A program made the translations under genes and the position numbers. The notes under the pieces are model-generated. The model was not told the DNA's origin. It was given only the letters and a program-made list of their open reading frames with translations, and searched no databases. From Tranzscheliella williamsii (taxonomy: Eukaryota > Basidiomycota > Ustilaginomycetes > Ustilaginales > Ustilaginaceae), in contig JALBYF010000005.1 of NCBI GenBank assembly GCA_023212725.1, forward strand, positions 248,001 to 312,000: a stretch of DNA of 64,000 nucleotides, in the 5' to 3' direction. Positions 59,087 to 64,000 of this stretch are shown here, one piece after another. Positions within the stretch are counted from its first letter, which is position 1. Each line of letters starts with the position of its first letter.

Positions 59087-61684
59087 ATGGCTTCCGAGGC
59101 GTCACAAGCAGCAGAGGAGCCATCCGCAAAGCGTCTATCCTATGTCCCTTACCAACGCAAAGGGCAAGGGCATGCACGCAACGCTTCTACTCTCTCCCAC
59201 GCCAGCTTCGGCAATACCAGCGCCGACAATCAACAAAAAGCTGATATCTCCCCACCGTCATCATCTCTCACCATGGCGAACGAGCAGTCTCAGCACAGCG
59301 AAGCGCAGCGTGTACTTTTGCCATCAGGTCCGACCGTCAGTGGCCGGTCAGAACAGATAGATACCCAAGCACCGCAGCGCGGCGCGTCAGTCCACCGCTC
59401 CAACAGTACATCGTCATCCGTGCCCTCACCGGCTCATCCCACGCAGATGCGGCTTTCGGCTGGCCTGAGTAACAACGGTGCAGCCGGCCGGGTGTCGGCG
59501 CCAGTCGGTGTTGGGGCGGTACGTGCTTCAAGCAGTTTACACGCCCCGCCACCTCCTTTGCGCGTCGCGTCCAAGCTCAAGAGCAACAGAGCTGCCCCTG
59601 GTCAGGCGCCACCGTCTTCTCTTTCGACCAGACGCGATCCGGCGCTACCTTCGCCTTTGCGAGAACATGCAGATTTGACGGAGGAGGGAAGGCCCGCCCC
59701 GGTGCGCATGCCCAGCGCCGGCAGCACGTCGATACACGCACGTGCCTCAGACACCACACGCTCCCCGAAGAAAGAGCCTACCAGACACCGGGACCTAGAC
59801 CGTCACGGCCGCATATCCTCTTCAGGTGTGAATAGCTCGTCACACATCGAGCCTTCTCGTTACGAAAGGGCACATACAAAGAATGGCATGGCTGGCGCGA
59901 CCGAGCCCGGTGTCGCCTCTTCAGGTCCCGTCAGTCCGTACGAGAGCGGATCGTCCACTCCGGTCTTAGGTACGGCCGGTCTATCGATCCCCGCACATGT
60001 CAACTCCTACGCGGCCTTGCTCGCCGCCCAGCACAAGCTGGGCCCTATACCCGTCCCGCAAGGGGTTGCTATCGCCAATGCTACCGGTCTCGACTCTGGC
60101 AGTCAAGCTGATATTGCTCCAGCTGATGGCCGACCGATCACTCATCGGACGCCCTACCGATCCGGCTTCCAGCCAAAGGGGGTGTTACGTAACAGGACAG
60201 CCGAATTCACGGAGCTGCGGCGGAAAGGGCGGAGCGCAGGAGAGATGGAAGCGCAGCGGATGGACAGGCGCCTGGCCAAACTCATCGCGATCCACTTTGC
60301 TCCGGTCGCAGACGGAGAAAAAGCGTCGAATATGACTGCGAGAGAATCCATCGGCTCTTCTCTGCTTGACTTTGATCTGGACGAGCTGCGCCGAGATCCG
60401 AGCACGATGCTGAAGAAGAGCGGCGCAGACTTGTGGACGAGCTTCCGGTCGCGAGGCAAAAAAGAGGACCTTGCCACGCGGGCAGCAGAGCAGAGCATCG
60501 TGATGTGGCAAGATGACGCCGAAGCCAAAGCATGTCCTATCTGCAGCACGCCGTTCAGTCTGACGGTACGCAAGCACCACTGCAGGCTATGTGGACGGGT
60601 GGTGTGTGCGTCGCCGCACCTTTCGCGCCTCACTTGGGCTGAGCAAATGGGTGCCACGACGGGCAAGAGCCTCTCTGCCGAGCAGCGCGAGGCCCTTGCC
60701 AGCAAGTGCTCTGGTAACATTGTAGCCAATCCGATCAGCGGCAAGATCGAAGATGTCAAAGAAGGTGCAGCTGGCTCAGTTCCTGCAACGCGAGGCAGCG
60801 CTGGCTTGGCCCCGAAGGGCGTGCGGATTTGCAGAGATTGCAAGTCTGCGGTGCGCAAGAGGCAGTACATGATGGATGACGAGCCGCTGCCGGTGTTTAT
60901 GAAGCTTTACGAGGCGCTGATGCGCGTGCAGAAGGAGATCGAGCAGTCGCTGCCCGAATTCCAGGAGATGGTGCTGGGCCTGCAGAAGCAAGACCAGAGC
61001 GCGGCGCTCGGCTCGTCGATCAGAGCCAACGTTGCGCTACAGCGGGATGCGGTCCAAGCGCGCAAGCAGCTGCTGGCCAACTTTGGCACGTACGACGAGC
61101 TGGCGAAGCGGATCCGCAAGCTGCCGCCAGGCGGCGAGGCGGCGGCGGAGGGCGGTGGCGATGCGGCGCAGGAGCGCATCCAGCACGCCATCTTTACACG
61201 CGCGAATCTTTTCCTGCAGCAGAACATGCTGCCTCTACAGAGTCTGCCCAAGCCAGGGAGCCGAGCGGCGGAAGACGGTGGGTCGGACTCGTCGGCGAGC
61301 GCGTCCGCCTCTCCGCGGGTCGGGTCGCCCCAGCCGCATGCGCGCCGGCATGCCAACGGCGGCTCGCACAGCAACAACGGCTCGGTCGGCTCGGTCGCCT
61401 CCTTCCGGTCGCTGTTTGGCGGCAGCGGACGCAGTGGCGCCCCCGCCAACGTCCGCGTGCAAGAGCAAGAGCGTCCGGACGACCTCCCCTCGGACCCCGC
61501 CGAGCTGAGAGAGCAGCTCAAGGTGCTGGTCGAACAGGAACAGCTCGTCGCAGAGTACGTCGAGAGCGCTGCCAAGGTGCGCAAGTTTGACGATGCGCGC
61601 ACACTCAAGAAGAGCCACGACGAGCTCTGCAAGGAAATCCTCCGCATCCAAAAGAAGCTCGTCGTCAGCGGCCACAGCCACTAG
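59087..61684 (+). CDS. FYVE zinc-finger, rabenosyn-like protein (Vac1/Pep7 family)
   Basis: An 865-aa protein from the ATG at 59087; the frame opens three codons earlier at a GTG. Residues 1-470 are Ser/Pro-rich apart from FQPKGVLRNRTAEFTELRRK, a Vac1-like motif. The FYVE finger starts with WQDD and Cys 483 (CPICSTPF), followed by VRKHHCRLCGRVVC and RICRDC, the PI3P-binding signature. About 30 residues are inserted between the fifth and sixth cysteines, as in several fungal Pep7 proteins. A helical region (PVFMKLYEALMRVQKEIEQS) and a C-terminal rabenosyn Rab-binding-type coiled coil (LKVLVEQEQLVAEYVESAAK to the end) follow. The family couples PI3P, Rab5/Vps21 and SNARE-mediated fusion on endosomes and vacuolar transport. 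No intron is visible. Confidence 0.9.
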   Translation: MASEASQAAEEPSAKRLSYVPYQRKGQGHARNASTLSHASFGNTSADNQQKADISPPSSSLTMANEQSQHSEAQRVLLPSGPTVSGRSEQIDTQAPQRGASVHRSNSTSSSVPSPAHPTQMRLSAGLSNNGAAGRVSAPVGVGAVRASSSLHAPPPPLRVASKLKSNRAAPGQAPPSSLSTRRDPALPSPLREHADLTEEGRPAPVRMPSAGSTSIHARASDTTRSPKKEPTRHRDLDRHGRISSSGVNSSSHIEPSRYERAHTKNGMAGATEPGVASSGPVSPYESGSSTPVLGTAGLSIPAHVNSYAALLAAQHKLGPIPVPQGVAIANATGLDSGSQADIAPADGRPITHRTPYRSGFQPKGVLRNRTAEFTELRRKGRSAGEMEAQRMDRRLAKLIAIHFAPVADGEKASNMTARESIGSSLLDFDLDELRRDPSTMLKKSGADLWTSFRSRGKKEDLATRAAEQSIVMWQDDAEAKACPICSTPFSLTVRKHHCRLCGRVVCASPHLSRLTWAEQMGATTGKSLSAEQREALASKCSGNIVANPISGKIEDVKEGAAGSVPATRGSAGLAPKGVRICRDCKSAVRKRQYMMDDEPLPVFMKLYEALMRVQKEIEQSLPEFQEMVLGLQKQDQSAALGSSIRANVALQRDAVQARKQLLANFGTYDELAKRIRKLPPGGEAAAEGGGDAAQERIQHAIFTRANLFLQQNMLPLQSLPKPGSRAAEDGGSDSSASASASPRVGSPQPHARRHANGGSHSNNGSVGSVASFRSLFGGSGRSGAPANVRVQEQERPDDLPSDPAELREQLKVLVEQEQLVAEYVESAAKVRKFDDARTLKKSHDELCKEILRIQKKLVVSGHSH

Positions 61685-64000
61685 CGCTCGCCTCGCCGCA
61701 GCCACCGCCGGCTCGGTCGTGCATTGTAACGTGCGCTACCAATGTAACGGCTGCATCGAAGCTACTTCTTCGCAGCGTGAGCTCAAGTGGCAGTATCGGC
61801 CGTACTGCATTCGAGCACCTATACCGTAACCGATCGGGCCTTCCAGCACCGATTAGGGCCGATATTGCTGAAGGATCGGGATGCCCCCAATGTGACAGAA
61901 GGCACGCTATGCATGCAAAAGCGCCGCTTCGACTGTACCCCGAAATTTACGCCCGGTTTTACGCAGGCAACGCTTCGTGCGAATCTTGCGCCGCTGCGAT
62001 GGCCGCGCCCGAGCCCGCTCACATCGGACGCCTAGCACCGAGCTGCAGACATCCATCGAATCGCAGCTAGTGGCTTGCGAGCCATCGGCTCGCCTGCCCG
62101 TTTCGTGCGAAGACCTGTTCGTCCACGGCACTCTTGTCGCCCGTTGGGCGACAGTCCACAGCTAGGCAGCCGCAGTCTGCCTTGCTGATGTTCACCGTCA
62201 CAGTTACCGTGCTGTTCTCTTCGCTATTGTACGATCTCGCCTGTCTCTCCCCGCCGGCCTTTGCTGCGGGACCCTGGAACGGCCTACTTTGCCTCTATTC
62301 GAGTGGCTGCAGAAACATCTAAATTCCAGACGCTAGTCTGGCAAACGGGCGCGATGTGTCAGCGGTAGGAGTCCTTCACAGCGCTGTAACGGCGCGCTCT
62401 ACAGCGGGACTCAGGCTGAGACGAGGGCTGGAGCGCATCGACAGTGCATCGACGCAGCAAGAAACGACTAAACCTTGTACGCCCCTCGGTCATCTCTGTC
62501 TGTCTCTGGTGCGTCCGACGGCATGCCGCGCCCATGCACGGCGATCTCCGCGAGACCTCGGTGTCGGAGTCGTGAGAAGACGGGCAGGAGAGAGCACCGG
62601 CAGGGAATGGATCCGTCACGTGGAGATCGCCACCCCTCTTTCGGTAGTGTAATGCGGAAGGCAAGGCGGAAATCACCTAAAATCCACAATCGCAATACAA
62701 GGTTGACAGAAAGAGTCCCCTCGAATTGCGCGCCCCTCGCAAAGGCAGTTTACGCGACGCGGCCTTGCCCTGCCGCGTCTGAAGCGCGGCGGACCGAGCG
62801 GACTTGCTGTGGCGAGACGCAGTGGCGAGACCAGTGTCTCTGGAAGATATCTTGGAATGTCGCGGATCTAATCTCTGAGACCGGCATCGGCACTTGCCTC
62901 CCTCGGCCGATGCAAGCAAGCGCTGTGTTCCTCGCGCCATCCCTCTGCAAAGCTTGCACTTTACAACGTCAAGCTGCCGATCCTGGTATCGGTGTCGCTA
63001 GCTCCAGTCACTACGGATCAGACACCTTTGTAACGCGTTTCTTCGCACCAAATCGCGCTTCCAGAGGCATTGGCAACGCTTTTAAGCTGGAGCGGTGGGC
63101 GTAGAAACGCGTTTCCAGATGCCCTCAAATGCTTAGCGCTGCAGGAGTGATTTCAATCTAGTTACTGTGACTCACGCTTAGAGCCGACTATGAGACTTGA
63201 CATTCAGGGCTCTTCTAGCTGTCGTCGAGCTTCTCGCTGCGTGTTTCGGTGCGGAGGTACCCTCTTTTCGCCGCCGAATGCATCGGCTACTGCACGCCAT
63301 TCAAGCGCATGCACCCTGAAAATACTTTGAAGTCCGGTTTTCCGTTTTTTTGTCAATTTGCCTACATTCGGTAAGTATGCCGGTGGAAAGGGGATCTGCA
63401 TGCCAGGGCTTCATGCGAGCCGTGACCGTCTGAAAATCCCGCTTTCGGTGTTTGATGGCTGCGATTGCGCTGCGAATTTCACCGAACTCTCGCAGCAGTG
63501 CAGCGGTGGTGAATCCTGCGCTTTTTTCTCGGTGGCTCGCACCGCCAAGGGGTCGGACCGGCCAGCGCCGTGTGCTCCGGCTGTGTGGGAAAGTGGGCGA
63601 GCTGCCAAGCCGATCAGCGGTGAGGGCCGCCGATGGTCGCCCGAACTACCCAGCGAAGCTTCGCATGCTTTCACGCCGTCCCCCCCGGCTAAAGGCACGC
63701 ATATCACCTTGAAAAGTCACACCAAGCTGCGAGCGTTGTCAGCGTCGACGGTGTGTGTAGGCGGTGTTACGTCAGCGACCGTCTGGCTGTTGGCCAAGCA
63801 GCCATCCCGAGAAAAGGGCAGCTGCCCGACACGCTAGTGCGCGTAGCCAGTCCGAATTCGGCAAGCTGCACTGTGAGCTTCTTCGTGCGTTGCGTCCAAA
63901 GCCTCAATTTACAGCGCCTCGGAACCTCACTCTGCCTATGCGGTCGCCAGCCGTCTTGTTTCCTGTCCAATGCGCTGATTCAGTACTGCCTTGCAGCTGG
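61685..64000. other. Gene-poor right end
   Basis: 2.3 kb with no supported gene. Frames at 62475-63104 and 63358-63837 start at TTG, contain no known motif, and the first crosses the degenerate inverted-repeat element. No tRNA-like sequence was found. A neighbouring gene may begin beyond the right edge. Confidence 0.45.
63024..63118 (-). mobile_element. Degenerate copy of the inverted-repeat element
   Basis: Read on the minus strand, this segment aligns along its length to the core of the element at 38037-38144. Shared blocks include ACGCGTTTC, CACCGCTCC, AATGCCTCTGGAAGCGCGAT (AATGCCTTTGGAAGCACGAT in the intact copy) and AAACGCG near the far end. It has a gap of about six bases and scattered substitutions. 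The outer ~20 bp of each arm (CTAGGGTTTAACGCAC) are absent. It looks like an older, truncated relative. Confidence 0.65.

Noticed and set aside
62341..62470. Possible tRNA-like segment
   Set aside because: GTCAGCGGTAGGAG resembles an A box, but no matching B box or cloverleaf could be drawn.
62475..63104. 209-codon frame near the right end
   Set aside because: It starts at TTG, runs through the degenerate inverted-repeat element and shows no domain.
63358..63837. 159-codon frame near the right end
   Set aside because: It starts at TTG, with no motif and no plausible neighbour relation.
1..64000. CRISPR arrays, bacterial operons or prophage
   Set aside because: No regularly spaced repeats or bacterial gene organisation. 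The gene structure is eukaryotic throughout.

Overview
This window is nuclear DNA of a basidiomycete of the smut lineage (Ustilaginaceae: Ustilago, Sporisorium, Pseudozyma and relatives). The evidence is the gene set: a fungal Nte1, an Umc1-like MADS-box factor, a Ssd1-type RNB protein, an alpha-tubulin, and fungal PARP-finger and DeSI proteins. Genes are GC-rich, long and intron-poor. Introns, where present, are short (68-144 nt) with GTAAGT/GTGAGT-type donors and CTGAC/CTAAC-like branch points. The species cannot be fixed from the sequence alone. Many long reading frames extend upstream of any ATG, so each gene start given here is the first plausible ATG.

Layout. 1-2148 (-): 5' part of NTE1, cut by the left edge. 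3082-8172 (+): inositol-polyphosphate 5-phosphatase with three very large insertions. 8523-10508 (-): eIF3 subunit L. 11133-13469 (-): low-complexity protein with one conserved helical segment. 15100-17205 (+): mitochondrial ABC1/ADCK-type kinase-like protein. 17536-18999 (-): MADS-box factor. 21644-24676 (+): divergent protein kinase. 24938-27799 (-): EF-hand mitochondrial carrier. 29206-30552 (+): alpha-tubulin with a leader intron. 31595-36363 (-): Ssd1-like protein, two exons. 39122-40928 (-): PARP-type zinc finger plus AT-hook protein, reconstructed here from four exons. 41851-42897 (+): PPPDE/DeSI isopeptidase. 43007-46504 (-): Kre33/NAT10 RNA cytidine acetyltransferase. 47033-49196 (-): HNH-nuclease-like protein, three exons. 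50789-51928 (-): alpha/beta hydrolase. 55079-58153 (+): SABATH-like carboxyl methyltransferase with a long disordered N-terminus. 59087-61684 (+): FYVE/rabenosyn-like Vac1/Pep7 protein.

Most genes are unrelated housekeeping functions: translation, rRNA/tRNA acetylation, cytoskeleton, membrane lipid and phosphoinositide turnover, endosomal fusion, mitochondria. There is no secondary-metabolite cluster, no complete transposon and no effector cluster. The phosphoinositide phosphatase and the FYVE protein act in one general process (phosphoinositide-controlled trafficking), but they are 50 kb apart.

The less ordinary material lies in the right half. A short inverted-repeat element (38017-38157) has a decayed relative at about 63024-63118. 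There is also the HNH gene, the SABATH-like methyltransferase and several kilobases of gene-free DNA. A 19-bp minisatellite lies in the shared upstream region of the MADS-box and kinase genes.
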